DNA of 64,000 nt. It comes from Haploplasma axanthum (GTDB lineage: Bacteria; Bacillota_I; Bacilli_A; Acholeplasmatales; Acholeplasmataceae). This document shows, piece after piece, positions 17,290 through 26,446 of this stretch (its first letter is position 1; each line of letters opens with the position of its first letter). The DNA lies in the NCBI RefSeq assembly GCF_900660745.1, contig NZ_LR215048.1, positions 1,178,001 through 1,242,000 on the forward strand, written 5' to 3'. The position numbers and the translations under genes were made by a program. The notes below the pieces were generated by a model, which ran no database searches, was not told the DNA's origin, and saw nothing but the letters and a program-made list of their open reading frames with translations.

Positions 17290-17844
17290 ATGTATTCATA
17301 TATTCATGGAATAATCAAAAAGATTGAACCATCAAATGTTGTAATTGATAATAATGGAATAGGGTATTTGATTATTGTGCCTAATCCTTATAAATATAAA
17401 TTAGAAAATAGAGAAACAATCTATACACATCACTATGTTAGAGAAGATATAAATAATCTTTATGGTTTCGAAACAGAAGATGCTAAAAAACTATTTATAA
17501 AGCTTATAGGAGTGAATGGAATTGGACCAAAAAGTGCTTTAAGCATACTAGCCACCGATGATATTAATGGTGTTGTATTAGCAATTGAAAATGGTGATGC
17601 AAAGTTCTTAACTAAGTTTCCAGGAATTGGAAATAAAAGTGCACAACAAATAATTTTAGACTTGCATGGAAAACTTGTTGAGACTGAACAATTAGTACGA
17701 TTTGAAAAAATTGAAGAAGCTGAAGAGGCACTTCTAGCTCTTGGTTATTCTAAAAAAGAAGTTGTTAAAGTTTTAAAAGACATTGATAATGAATTAACAG
17801 TTGAAGAAATAATTAAATTAGCATTGAAAAAGATATTAAACTAA
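17290..17844 (+). CDS. ruvA: Holliday junction branch-migration protein RuvA
   Basis: Tetrameric junction-binding partner of RuvB. 184 residues starting [22 protein letters not shown]-fold (1-62), helix-hairpin-helix motifs ([11 protein letters not shown] near 76 and [13 protein letters not shown] near 111), and a C-terminal RuvB-binding helix domain ([14 protein letters not shown]). An in-frame TTG at 17281 is rejected because AAGGAG at 17275-17280 is spaced correctly for ATG 17290. Leads a run of co-directional genes: ruvA-ruvB-queA and onward. The 287-base gap before it holds the IS110 right end. Confidence 0.96.
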   Translation: MYSYIHGIIKKIEPSNVVIDNNGIGYLIIVPNPYKYKLENRETIYTHHYVREDINNLYGFETEDAKKLFIKLIGVNGIGPKSALSILATDDINGVVLAIENGDAKFLTKFPGIGNKSAQQIILDLHGKLVETEQLVRFEKIEEAEEALLALGYSKKEVVKVLKDIDNELTVEEIIKLALKKILN

Positions 17845-17860
17845 AAAAGGATGTGAAATA

Positions 17861-18868
17861 ATGGAGAAAAATCAAATTTTATCATCCGAAGATTTAATTG
17901 AAGATGAAGAACAAACATTAAGACCTCAGAAACTTACTGATTTTGTTGGTCAAAAAGATATATGTGAAATGCTTGATATTTATGTAAAAGCAGCTTTAAA
18001 ACGTGATGAGGCACTAGATCATATTTTATTATACGGTCCTCCTGGCTTAGGTAAAACAACACTTGCACAAATCGTTGCTAATGAACTTGGTACAAACATT
18101 AAAACAACAAGTGGACCAGCAATCGAAAAAAGTGGTGATTTGGCTGCTATTCTAAGTTCTTTGAATGCAGGTGATGTATTATTTATTGATGAGATTCATA
18201 GACTACCAAGATTTGTAGAAGAAATACTATATGCTGCAATGGAAGATTATGTATTAGATATTGTTATCGGTAAAGAAAATGAATCTAGATCAATTAGAAT
18301 TGATTTACCGCCATTTACATTAATTGGAGCTACAACAAGATTTGGGGATTTATCTGCACCTCTAAGAGATCGTTTTGGAGTGATTTTTAGACTAAATTAT
18401 TATAACAAAAGTGAACTTAAGAAAATTATTCTTAGAACTTCTGATGTATATCAAACAGAGATTAGTGATGAAGCAAGCATACAATTAGCCTCAAGAAGTC
18501 GAGGAACGCCACGAATTGCCAATAGATTATTCAGGAGAGTAAGAGATTTTGCAGAAATTATCGGTGATGGTAAAATTAATGAAAAAATTACTGATCATGC
18601 GTTAACAAAATTGGGAATTAACAATGATGGATTGGATGAAGCAGATTTACTTTATTTAGAATCACTTGTTAAAAAATTTGATGGTGGACCTGTTGGCGTT
18701 GAAACATTAGCAACATCTATTGCTGAAGAAGTAACAACAATTGAAGATGTTTACGAGCCATATTTAATCAAAGAAGGTTATATTAAAAGAACTGCTCGTG
18801 GGAGAGTGGCAATGAAGAAAGCTTATGAGTTATTGAATGTAAAATATTATGAAGGATTTTTAGAATAA
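17861..18868 (+). CDS. ruvB: Holliday junction branch-migration ATPase RuvB
   Basis: AAA+ motor driving branch migration with RuvA. 335 residues. Walker [10 protein letters not shown] at 59-67, Walker B DEIH at 110-113, sensor [18 protein letters not shown], arginine-finger region, and C-terminal winged-helix DNA-binding domain ([19 protein letters not shown]). 16 bases after ruvA, AAGGATGTG ribosome site. Its stop shares one base with the queA start. No ruvC is visible; Firmicutes use RecU instead, which is outside this window. Confidence 0.97.
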   Translation: MEKNQILSSEDLIEDEEQTLRPQKLTDFVGQKDICEMLDIYVKAALKRDEALDHILLYGPPGLGKTTLAQIVANELGTNIKTTSGPAIEKSGDLAAILSSLNAGDVLFIDEIHRLPRFVEEILYAAMEDYVLDIVIGKENESRSIRIDLPPFTLIGATTRFGDLSAPLRDRFGVIFRLNYYNKSELKKIILRTSDVYQTEISDEASIQLASRSRGTPRIANRLFRRVRDFAEIIGDGKINEKITDHALTKLGINNDGLDEADLLYLESLVKKFDGGPVGVETLATSIAEEVTTIEDVYEPYLIKEGYIKRTARGRVAMKKAYELLNVKYYEGFLE

Positions 18869-19890
18869 TGAAAGTTGAAGATTTTAATTTTGAATTACCT
18901 GTTGAATTAATTGCACAAAGTCCAATGGAAAAACGTGATTATTCAAAACTATTGGTAATGGATAAAAAAACTGGCGATATAGAACATAAACATTTTTATG
19001 ATATCGTTGATTATTTAAATGAGGGTGATGTTTTAGTCTTAAATGAAACTAAAGTATTACCAGCAAGATTATTTGGAAGCAAGAAAGATACTAATGCTCA
19101 TATTGAGATTTTATTATTAAAAGAAATATCAAAAGATAAATGGGAAACATTAGTTAAACCTGCAAAAAGAATTAAAGTTGGGGATGAAGTCACTTTTGGT
19201 GATAAATTGATTGCTAAATGTATTGGTTATGAAGGTGAAGGTATTAGAATATTCGAATTAATTTATAATGATATTTTAATTGAAATATTAGAAGAATTAG
19301 GAACAATGCCTCTACCTCCATATATAACTGAACGATTGAATGATAAAGATCGTTATCAAACGGTTTATGCTAAAGAATTGGGAAGTGCTGCAGCACCGAC
19401 AGCTGGATTGCATTTTACTAAAGAGATATTAGAAAAAATAAAAGTAAAAGGAATAAAAATAATTCCTGTTACATTACATGTTGGATTAGGAACATTTAGA
19501 CCGGTAAGTGTTGATGCAATTGAAGATCATAAAATGCATAGTGAAACATATCATATAACATCTGACTCTGCAAAGGCATTAAATGAAGCGGTTGATAATA
19601 AGAAAAAGATTATTGCTGTTGGAACAACTTCAATCAGAACACTTGAAAGTAATTATAATAATGGATTCCATGCTGGCGTTTTTGATACAAGTATTTTTAT
19701 TTATCCAGGCTATAAATTTAAAGTTGTTGATGAATTAATAACGAATTTTCATTTACCCAAGTCAAGTTTAATAATGTTAGTTAGTGCATTAAGTTCAAAA
19801 GAAAATATTATGAATGCTTATCATGAAGCAATCAAAAATAAGTATCGATTCTTTTCTTTTGGTGATGCTATGTATATTAAAATGAAATAA
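18868..19890 (+). CDS. queA: S-adenosylmethionine:tRNA ribosyltransferase-isomerase
   Basis: Transfers the ribosyl part of SAM to preQ1 at tRNA position 34, making epoxyqueuosine. 340 residues with the QueA marks: [37 protein letters not shown] and the C-terminal [11 protein letters not shown]. The start codon overlaps the ruvB stop (TAATG). In Firmicutes tgt usually follows queA; here a different short gene follows and no tgt is in the window. The enzyme needs Tgt to have put preQ1 into tRNA, so tgt should be elsewhere. Confidence 0.95.
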   Translation: MKVEDFNFELPVELIAQSPMEKRDYSKLLVMDKKTGDIEHKHFYDIVDYLNEGDVLVLNETKVLPARLFGSKKDTNAHIEILLLKEISKDKWETLVKPAKRIKVGDEVTFGDKLIAKCIGYEGEGIRIFELIYNDILIEILEELGTMPLPPYITERLNDKDRYQTVYAKELGSAAAPTAGLHFTKEILEKIKVKGIKIIPVTLHVGLGTFRPVSVDAIEDHKMHSETYHITSDSAKALNEAVDNKKKIIAVGTTSIRTLESNYNNGFHAGVFDTSIFIYPGYKFKVVDELITNFHLPKSSLIMLVSALSSKENIMNAYHEAIKNKYRFFSFGDAMYIKMK

Positions 19891-19907
19891 TAAGGAGAAA
19901 TAGGTTT

Positions 19908-20279
19908 ATGTTATCAATATTTAATCAGAAAAATTTACCAGTTATAATTATAATTGGTGTTGTAATAATATTACTTATCATAATTAGTGTTTTATTAGTA
20001 TTAAAATCAAAGAAAAAACCAAAAGAAAAAATTGAAAAAATAAGTATAGAAATACTTGAAAATTTATATCAAGCTTTAGGCAGTAAAAATAATATTAAAA
20101 GTATTGAAAAGGAACAACAAAGACTTAGATTAGTTCTAATTGAACCTAAAAAAGTAAATGCTAAATATTTAGTAGAATTAAAAATACCGGCTTTTTTAAA
20201 AGGAAATGAGTTAAAGATTTTAATTAAAGGTCAAAGTAATGAAGTTTATGAATATATAAATAATAAGATTAAGGGATGA
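19908..20279 (+). CDS. Membrane-anchored PTS EIIB-like domain protein without the phosphorylation cysteine
   Basis: 123 residues: one N-terminal transmembrane helix (about 11-33), a Lys-rich linker, then about 80 residues resembling the glucose-type PTS EIIB fold. LYQALGSKNNIKSIEKEQQRLRL parallels the EIIB pattern ALGGxxNIxxVDxCxTRLR, but the phospho-accepting Cys is replaced (EKEQQ), so it cannot act as a normal phosphocarrier. It occupies the place where tgt-yajC often lies after queA, and also resembles YajC in having one N-terminal helix and a small cytoplasmic domain. Function unknown. AAGGAG before the ATG; 4 bases before trmB. Confidence 0.65.
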   Translation: MLSIFNQKNLPVIIIIGVVIILLIIISVLLVLKSKKKPKEKIEKISIEILENLYQALGSKNNIKSIEKEQQRLRLVLIEPKKVNAKYLVELKIPAFLKGNELKILIKGQSNEVYEYINNKIKG

Positions 20280-20283
20280 TTTA

Positions 20284-20886
20284 ATGAGACAGAAAAAGAT
20301 TAAGCATGTTAATCTCGATTTAATGAATAGTTTAGGAGTAGTAACAGATATTAAAGAAATAAGTTTTGATAATAATAAAGATGTTTATCTTGAAATAGGC
20401 AGTGGAAAAGGTAATTTTATTACAACACTGGCAAAAGATAATCCAGATAATCTTTATATAGCCATTGAAAAGAATATTAGTGTTTGTTATCGAATAGTCG
20501 AAAAACGTGATTTATATGATTTGAGTAATCTAATTATTATTTTAGGTGATAGTGAAGATATTCTTGAATATTTTACTGACAATACAGTTAAAAAAATTTA
20601 TTTAAACTTTTCTGATCCATGGCCAAAAGCAAGACATCATAAGAGAAGACTTACATATCCAACATATTTAAATAATTATAAAAAAATCTTGAAAAATGAT
20701 GGAGAAATTCAATTTAGAACTGATCATATCGATTTGTTTAATGATTCAGTTGAATATTTGAATAGTTTTTTTGAAGAAGTTGAAATTGATCGAAATCATG
20801 TAATTAATCAATATTTTACTGAATATGAAGAAAAAAAGAGTAAAATAGGTAATATATATCAATGTAGATTTAAGGTGGGAAGATAA
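20284..20886 (+). CDS. trmB: tRNA (guanine(46)-N7)-methyltransferase
   Basis: SAM-dependent enzyme making m7G46 in the tRNA variable loop. 200 residues, with the SAM-binding EIGSGKGNF motif (about residue 38), the family signature NFSDPWPKARHHKRRL (about 116-131) and the FRTDH segment. AAGGGATGA precedes the ATG. The stop is directly followed by the next ATG, so it sits firmly in the operon. Confidence 0.95.
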   Translation: MRQKKIKHVNLDLMNSLGVVTDIKEISFDNNKDVYLEIGSGKGNFITTLAKDNPDNLYIAIEKNISVCYRIVEKRDLYDLSNLIIILGDSEDILEYFTDNTVKKIYLNFSDPWPKARHHKRRLTYPTYLNNYKKILKNDGEIQFRTDHIDLFNDSVEYLNSFFEEVEIDRNHVINQYFTEYEEKKSKIGNIYQCRFKVGR

Positions 20887-21951
20887 ATGAATAAAATATA
20901 TAAAGATTTAATGAACTTACCAGGAGTAAGTGGAAATGAAAAACTTGTTCGTAATTATATTAGAAAATATATGGAACAATATCCAAATTATAGTATAAAA
21001 ATGGATAATTTAGGCTCAATATTTGCTGTTAAGAAGTCAAATAATCCTAGTGCAAAGACTATAATGATAGCTGGTCATATGGATGAAGTTGGCTTTATGG
21101 TTGCAAATATTACCAAAAATGGTCATATAAAACTTCAAGCCCTTGGTGGATGGATGCCAGAGGTTTTACTTTCTCAAGTTATGAATGTTTATTTAGACAA
21201 TGGAGAAGTTATTAAAGGTATTATTGGTTCATTGCCGCCTCACTTAAAAGAAAGTAATAAAGCAAATATAAGTGACTTTTTATTAGATGTTGGTTCATCT
21301 AGTAAAGAAGAAACTATTTCATATGGAGTTAAACCAGGTCAAATGATTCTTTTTGATAATAATTTTTCAATTACTAAAAATAATAAAAGAGTTATTTCAA
21401 AAGCAATCGATAATAGATATGGATGTGGATTGGCTCTTGAAGTTATTAAAAAGTATCATGACATTGATTTAGATGTTAATCTTGTTGTTGGAGCAACAGT
21501 TCAAGAAGAAGTTGGACTACGTGGAGCTACTACATCAACTAAAAAGTTTAAACCTGATATGTTTATTGCTCTTGATGCATCGCCAGTTAATGATTTAAAT
21601 GTTAGTGATGTACCAGGCTTGGGGAAAGGATTCTTATTAAGATTATTTGATCCTAGAAATGTTATGCATCAAGGTCTAATAAACTATTTTGTTTCATTGG
21701 CAAAAAAATATAAGATTCCATATCAAGATTTTATATCAAAAGGTGGAACAGATGCAGCAGCAGCATTAGATCAAATTGATGGAGTTTTAGCAACAACAAT
21801 TGGATTACCTGCAAGATACATTCATTCTACAGCAGCTATGATGGATATCAATGATTTAAATGCAGCAAGAAAAATGGTTTTTAAAGTTATTGAAACTACA
21901 AATAGTCAAGAAATAGAAAAAATTAAGGAGGGATATTTTGATAGAGTATAG
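20887..21951 (+). CDS. M42-family metallo-aminopeptidase (glutamyl aminopeptidase/YsdC type)
   Basis: Cytoplasmic two-metal aminopeptidase that forms large oligomeric shells in its family. 354 residues. Metal ligands and catalytic residues are visible in AGHMDEVGFMV (His/Asp, about residue 65), AIDNRYGCGLAL (Asp), VQEEVGLRGA (catalytic Glu and metal Glu), ALDASPVN (Asp) and the C-terminal RYIHSTA (His). Substrate specificity within M42 cannot be read from sequence. AAGGTGGG precedes the ATG. Its last 14 bases overlap the next gene. Confidence 0.88.
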   Translation: MNKIYKDLMNLPGVSGNEKLVRNYIRKYMEQYPNYSIKMDNLGSIFAVKKSNNPSAKTIMIAGHMDEVGFMVANITKNGHIKLQALGGWMPEVLLSQVMNVYLDNGEVIKGIIGSLPPHLKESNKANISDFLLDVGSSSKEETISYGVKPGQMILFDNNFSITKNNKRVISKAIDNRYGCGLALEVIKKYHDIDLDVNLVVGATVQEEVGLRGATTSTKKFKPDMFIALDASPVNDLNVSDVPGLGKGFLLRLFDPRNVMHQGLINYFVSLAKKYKIPYQDFISKGGTDAAAALDQIDGVLATTIGLPARYIHSTAAMMDINDLNAARKMVFKVIETTNSQEIEKIKEGYFDRV

Positions 21952-22774
21952 AAATGGATATAAAATGCCTAAAATTGGGCTTGGAACGTTTAGAATGACT
22001 GATGCTGAACAAACATATGATATTATCTTAAAAGCTATTGAAACTGGATATCGTCACTTTGATACAGCACAAATGTATGGAAACGAAGAAGTTGTTGGTA
22101 AAGCAATTAAAGATAGTGGAATTAAGAGAAAAGATGTTTTTATAACTACAAAACTTCAGGGTCATCATTCTCCTTTGATTACTAGAGAATTGATTTTAGA
22201 AAGTATGAAAAAGCTTCAAGTTGAATATTTGGATCAGTTGTTAATACACTGGCCAAATCATGATAATGAAATAAATGTCCAAACATGGAAAGTATTTGAA
22301 GAATTATATAATGAAGGATTAGTCAAAGTTATTGGTGTATCAAATTTTACAAGATATCAATTAGAGATGCTTATAAAAGATATTTCAATACCACCTATGT
22401 CAAATCAAGTTGAAATGCACCCTGCTTTATCACAAGAGCCTCTAAGAGCATATTGTGAAGATAAAGGAATTAAAATTACATCTTATGGACCATTAATGAG
22501 AGGTTTAATTCTTGAAGAACCATATTATAGTGGATTAAATGAAATTGCTATTAAGCATAATAGTACAGTTGGTGCAATTGCAATCGCATGGGGCTTAAGC
22601 CAAGGTGTAATGATGATTCCAAAAACATCGACAGATAAAAGATTGGCAGAGAATTTAAGTGCTAAGGATATAAAATTATCAAATGATGAAATAACAAAAA
22701 TAAATGCAATGAACACTGGACGTAGATTATATTCTGATCCAAGTAATAACATTTATGGAAAATATATAAAATAA
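21938..22774 (+). CDS. Aldo/keto reductase
   Basis: NAD(P)H-dependent oxidoreductase of the AKR superfamily, 278 residues. The catalytic tetrad is readable: Asp and Tyr in DTAQMYGNE (about 45-53), Lys in TTKLQG (about 76), His in LIHWPNHD (about 104). The cofactor-binding end has PKTSTDKRLAENL. It uses a TTG start: AAGGAGGG (21925-21932) lies 5 bases before TTG 21938, and the next in-frame ATG (21965) would cut into the conserved N-terminal strand. Overlaps the M42 gene. Physiological substrate unknown. Confidence 0.88.
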   Translation: MIEYRNGYKMPKIGLGTFRMTDAEQTYDIILKAIETGYRHFDTAQMYGNEEVVGKAIKDSGIKRKDVFITTKLQGHHSPLITRELILESMKKLQVEYLDQLLIHWPNHDNEINVQTWKVFEELYNEGLVKVIGVSNFTRYQLEMLIKDISIPPMSNQVEMHPALSQEPLRAYCEDKGIKITSYGPLMRGLILEEPYYSGLNEIAIKHNSTVGAIAIAWGLSQGVMMIPKTSTDKRLAENLSAKDIKLSNDEITKINAMNTGRRLYSDPSNNIYGKYIK

Positions 22775-22826
22775 TAATTAAATAAAAGCTTACGGGACCT
22801 TTAAAGGCCTAAAAAGGAGAAAAAAA

Positions 22827-23732
22827 ATGAAAAAAAGAAATAGAGTTTTTGAGCTTGTTTTAACAGCAGTATTAGGAGCAATTATCTTATTTATGTCACT
22901 TGTTCCACAAATTGGTTTTATAACAATACTACCTGGTGTCAGTATAACGTTAGTTCACATACCAGTACTTATAGGTGTGTTCTTACTAAGTTTGAAGAGT
23001 AGTATTATATTAGGGTTTTTCTTTGGTTTAGGATCACTATTTGCAGCATTATTATCAGCAAAAAGTGCATTTGACATGGCATTTGTATTCCCATGGATTT
23101 CAATATTGCCAAGAATTCTATTTGCAGTAATTGCATTTTATATTGCAAAAGGATTTAAAAAACTTATGAATGTTAAAAATGGAAAATTCATTTTGTTTGG
23201 AATAGTTTCAATTGTTACAGCATTATCGCTATTTTTTGGAATTAAGGAAACTGTAAAAAAAGTAGTTTATAATGATTACAATGTTGAAGTCCAAAATTAT
23301 AATGCATTAGTTAATAATCCTGATTCAACTGAAGAAGATATCAATTTATCAAAAATAACAATGGATGATTTGAAAATATCAAGTGATGATAATTATAAAA
23401 AAGTTAATAACATCGTTACACCGATAAGCATTGTAGTAATTGTTGGATTAGTTGGATTATATTTTGTTATAACTATGAAAAAGAATGGTAAGCATATATA
23501 TATTCCATCAGTATTCATATTAGCTACAATTGCTCATACAGTACTAGTGATTGGAAGTGTAGCATTATTTAAACCAAGTGCATTTGAAGAAACCTTTGGA
23601 AATAACCAAAGTGTAATAGCAATCCTTTATTTAATAGCAATGGCTAACGGATTAATTGAAGCTATATTTGGTGCACTAATTGGAACTCCAATTACAATAG
23701 CGACAAAAGACTCATTAGAGAGGGAAGAATAA
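22827..23732 (+). CDS. ECF transporter substrate-specific (S) component, possibly for pantothenate
   Basis: Membrane protein of 301 residues with about six helices. The N-terminal half (LGAIILFMSLVPQIGFITILPGVSITLVHIPVLIG) is typical of ECF S components, which bind a vitamin and work with a shared EcfA/A'/T module (not in this window). Most S components are about 180-200 residues; this one has an extra hydrophilic stretch of roughly 55 residues (about 143-197) between two helices. The gene ends one base before coaX, which makes a pantothenate (PanT-like) role attractive but unproven. AAAAGGAG precedes the ATG. Confidence 0.75.
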   Translation: MKKRNRVFELVLTAVLGAIILFMSLVPQIGFITILPGVSITLVHIPVLIGVFLLSLKSSIILGFFFGLGSLFAALLSAKSAFDMAFVFPWISILPRILFAVIAFYIAKGFKKLMNVKNGKFILFGIVSIVTALSLFFGIKETVKKVVYNDYNVEVQNYNALVNNPDSTEEDINLSKITMDDLKISSDDNYKKVNNIVTPISIVVIVGLVGLYFVITMKKNGKHIYIPSVFILATIAHTVLVIGSVALFKPSAFEETFGNNQSVIAILYLIAMANGLIEAIFGALIGTPITIATKDSLEREE

Positions 23733-23733
23733 T

Positions 23734-24480
23734 ATGATACTATTATTTGATGTTGGTAATACGACAGTAGGTATTGCAACAAGTCATGATGGTAAAATTG
23801 GAAAAACGTTTAAACTTAATACTAATTTAAAAAAGACTGCAGATGAATATTTTTTGGATATTAAGCAATTGATTTCTGCTGAGACAATTACGGATGTAAT
23901 AATTTCATCTGTTGTACCACGCTTAACGATTGTATTAACAGAATTAAGTGAAAAATTCTTTTCTGTTGAACCATTAGTTATCCAACCAAAAACAAAAACT
24001 GGAATTAAAATTATTACTGATAATCCTAAAGAGGTTGGTGCAGATATTATATGTGCAGCTGCTGGAGTTTTGAATAAAGAAAAACCAAGTTTAATTATTG
24101 ATCTAGGAACAGCTACTAAGTATATATATACAAAAAATAATGCAATTAAAGGGGTAATAATTACTCCTGGAATAAAAATTTCTATTAAAGCTTTAGTTGG
24201 AAATACGGCATTATTACCTGAAATTGATATTGAAACACCAAAGAAAGTTTTAGGGACAAATACAATCGAATGTATGCAATCTGGTGTTACATATGGAGTA
24301 GCAGTACAAGTTGATGGTTTAATTGATTTAATAAAAAAAGAAGTAAATGAAGATTTTGATGTTATAATTACAGGAGGACTTGCAAAGAAAATAATTCCAT
24401 TATTAACTCATAAAGTGATTGTAGATAATGATATTATCTTTAAAGGTCTAATTAATATATATGAAAAGAATATGAGATAG
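23734..24480 (+). CDS. coaX: Type III pantothenate kinase
   Basis: First enzyme of coenzyme A synthesis, phosphorylating pantothenate; ASKHA-fold, needs a monovalent cation. 248 residues. Phosphate-binding N-terminus ILLFDVGNTTVGIA with catalytic Asp6, GADIICAA in the substrate site, IDLGTATKYI, and the VIITGGLAK adenosine-site motif. Directly downstream of the ECF S component, suggesting uptake and activation of pantothenate are coupled. GAGGGAAG ribosome site. Confidence 0.93.
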   Translation: MILLFDVGNTTVGIATSHDGKIGKTFKLNTNLKKTADEYFLDIKQLISAETITDVIISSVVPRLTIVLTELSEKFFSVEPLVIQPKTKTGIKIITDNPKEVGADIICAAAGVLNKEKPSLIIDLGTATKYIYTKNNAIKGVIITPGIKISIKALVGNTALLPEIDIETPKKVLGTNTIECMQSGVTYGVAVQVDGLIDLIKKEVNEDFDVIITGGLAKKIIPLLTHKVIVDNDIIFKGLINIYEKNMR

Positions 24481-24494
24481 GAGAAAAAAAGAAA

Positions 24495-25745
24495 ATGCTT
24501 GAAAAAAGAAGAGAAAATTATTTGAATTCAGTAGAAAATAAAAGTATTTCATTTTTTTACTCAGGTTTCCTAAAACAAAAATCAAATGATCAATATTACC
24601 CATTTAGTGTAAATAGAAATTTTTTCTATTTAACAAATGTTGACCAAGAAAATGTTGTTTTGCTAATCGTTAAAGGTGAAAAAAGAAGTGAATCATTTTT
24701 ATTTTTAGAAAAGGTAGACCCAATTAAAGCTTTATGGGATGGTGAAACATTATCATTCGAAAAAGCATCAGAATTAAGTGGTATCTCACTTACAAATATA
24801 ATAGATATTGAAACATTAGATGTATTTGTAAATCAATTATTAGGTGTTTCAAGAGCTGCACAATTTGGTGAAATTAAAAATTTTTATTTTGATTTAGAGA
24901 AACAAAAACCAAGTCGTTTCTTAAGTCATGTAGAAATAATCGCTAATGATTATAGACAAAATTATCCAGCTGTTAATGTTTTAAATTCTAATAGAGTATT
25001 AGCAAAACTTAGAATGGCTAAAGATCAACTTGAGGTTGAAGAAACAAATAAAGCTATGGCTATCACAAAAACAGCATTAGAACACGTTATGAAAAGTTTG
25101 AAAGCAAATATGAATGAAGCTGAAATTGAAGCTGAATATAACTATATTTTGAATAAAAATGGTGTTGAAACATCTTTTGATACAATTGTAGGTTCAGGTT
25201 CAAATGGAACAATTCTACATTATGTTGATAACAATGACACAATAAATGATAACGAATTAGTTTTATTTGATTTAGGTGTTAAATACAATAATTATTGTTC
25301 AGATATCTCAAGAACATATCCAGCAAATGGAAAATTTACTAAAAGACAAAAAGAGATTTATGAAATAGTTTTAGAAGCTAATAAAAAAACTATTGAATGG
25401 TTAAAACCTGGACTAACAATTAAAGAGTTTAATGAATTTGGTCGTAATATTCTAATTAATGGTTTAAAGCGAATTGGACTTATCAAAGAAGATTCTGAAA
25501 TAACAAAGTATTACTATCATAGTTTAGGACACTACTTAGGCTTAGATGTTCATGATGTTGGTCTATATGATGAAGTTATTCCTGTTGGAGCAATAATAAC
25601 TGTTGAACCTGGTTTATACATTGCTGAAGAAGCTATCGGAATTAGAATCGAAGATAATATTCTAATAACTGAAAATGGTGGTATTAATTTATCAAAAGAT
25701 TTGATTAAAGAAGTTAACGATATTGAAAAATTTATGAAGAAATAA
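24495..25745 (+). CDS. pepP: M24-family Xaa-Pro aminopeptidase
   Basis: Cytoplasmic two-metal peptidase removing N-terminal residues before proline. 416 residues with a creatinase-like N-terminal domain (1-165) and a pita-bread catalytic domain. Metal ligands: Asp in LVLFDLGVKY, Asp in CSDISRTYP, His in SLGHYLGLDVHDVG, Glu in TVEPGLYI and Glu in GIRIEDNIL. Gene assignment to PepP rather than another M24 branch is by domain layout. GGAG lies 11 bases before the ATG. Ends in a strong terminator that closes the ruvA-to-pepP run. Confidence 0.87.
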   Translation: MLEKRRENYLNSVENKSISFFYSGFLKQKSNDQYYPFSVNRNFFYLTNVDQENVVLLIVKGEKRSESFLFLEKVDPIKALWDGETLSFEKASELSGISLTNIIDIETLDVFVNQLLGVSRAAQFGEIKNFYFDLEKQKPSRFLSHVEIIANDYRQNYPAVNVLNSNRVLAKLRMAKDQLEVEETNKAMAITKTALEHVMKSLKANMNEAEIEAEYNYILNKNGVETSFDTIVGSGSNGTILHYVDNNDTINDNELVLFDLGVKYNNYCSDISRTYPANGKFTKRQKEIYEIVLEANKKTIEWLKPGLTIKEFNEFGRNILINGLKRIGLIKEDSEITKYYYHSLGHYLGLDVHDVGLYDEVIPVGAIITVEPGLYIAEEAIGIRIEDNILITENGGINLSKDLIKEVNDIEKFMKK

Positions 25746-25768
25746 GCAGAAATGCTTATTTTTTTTTG
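25741..25768 (+). terminator. Rho-independent terminator after the M24 peptidase
   Basis: AATAAGCA (25741-25748), loop GAAA, TGCTTATT (25753-25760) and a T run to 25767. The left arm contains the stop codon. Confidence 0.88.
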
Positions 25769-25786
25769 AAAAGTAAAATTACTTTT
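25769..25786. promoter_or_regulatory. 18-bp palindrome upstream of the secreted-protein operon
   Basis: AAAAGTAA (25769-25776) and TTACTTTT (25779-25786) are perfect complements separated by AA. It lies 34 bases before the start codon of the first gene, where a repressor site would be expected; no well-spaced -35/-10 pair was found around it. It could also be a short mRNA hairpin. Confidence 0.45.
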
Positions 25787-25819
25787 GTGCAACTAATATA
25801 TGTTAGGAGGCGAAAGAAA

Positions 25820-26446
25820 ATGAAAAAATTTTTAATTATTGTAATATTAGGTTTACTATTGATTGTAAGCGTGGGTAATGTTAATGCTAGTAAGCATTAT
25901 ACAAATTTTGAAGACATCAAACTAACAAAAGGTAAGTTGATAAATGATTATAGTGATAAAGATTTATCAAAATATTATAAGAAAGTTGATAAGAAGAAGT
26001 TTAGTGGATGGCGTATTGAGGAAATTAATAAACGAGTTAAAGTTACGTTTGTCGGTGAAACCCTATTTTCGTATTACAATGATGGTTATACATCAATGGA
26101 TTATACATATAAGATGGATACTCGTGAAGTTTCAAAGTATAATTTTTCAGCAACGGGTTCAATTGGTGTTAAAACAAGTGGAACAAAAGGTGGTTTTAAA
26201 AGTGGATTAGATGGCTCAATCAAGTTATCATATACTAATGAAAAGCAAATAGAGAAGAAAGAATCCTATGAAATAAAAGTTAAGGTTGATCCAGGAACCC
26301 AAGTAAATTTATATACATATGGTGAAGGTAAAATAACAAATGGAGTTGCTGCTAAATATTTCTTTTGGTTTAGAATAAATAGAGGTGGGTATGAAGTCTT
26401 TGAACTTACAACAGAATATCAACGTTTAGAGAAGGTTAGAATATGA
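25820..26446 (+). CDS. Secreted beta-strand-rich protein of unknown function, possibly toxin-like
   Basis: 208 residues with a Sec signal peptide (about 1-23, cleavage after VNA). The mature part has alternating polar/hydrophobic strands: a Gly/Ser/Thr/Lys-rich amphipathic segment (SATGSIGVKTSGTKGG), then SYEIKVKVDPGTQVNLYTYG, and a Trp/Tyr/Glu-rich end. An S/T/G-rich insertion-like segment followed by a V-x-V-x-PGT-x-V strand recalls ETX/MTX2-type (aerolysin-like) pore-forming proteins, but this is pattern impression only. AGGAGG before ATG 25820; an upstream TTG (25766) is rejected. First of four overlapping genes with an anchored protein, an ABC ATPase and a permease, so export, immunity or delivery is plausible. 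Confidence 0.75.
   Translation: MKKFLIIVILGLLLIVSVGNVNASKHYTNFEDIKLTKGKLINDYSDKDLSKYYKKVDKKKFSGWRIEEINKRVKVTFVGETLFSYYNDGYTSMDYTYKMDTREVSKYNFSATGSIGVKTSGTKGGFKSGLDGSIKLSYTNEKQIEKKESYEIKVKVDPGTQVNLYTYGEGKITNGVAAKYFFWFRINRGGYEVFELTTEYQRLEKVRI

Noticed and set aside
19908-20279. Annotation as YajC
   Set aside because: Position and single N-terminal helix suggest YajC, but the soluble part follows the EIIB pattern and lacks YajC's usual residues after the helix. Kept as EIIB-like with moderate confidence.
22795-22811. Regulatory hairpin in GGGACCTTTAAAGGCC before the ECF S component
   Set aside because: CCTTTAAAGG is self-complementary but leaves no loop, so it cannot form a stable hairpin; too short to call an operator.
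25766-25819. N-terminal extension of the secreted protein from TTG 25766
   Set aside because: It would start inside the terminator T run, and AGGAGG is correctly placed for ATG 25820, which begins a good signal peptide.
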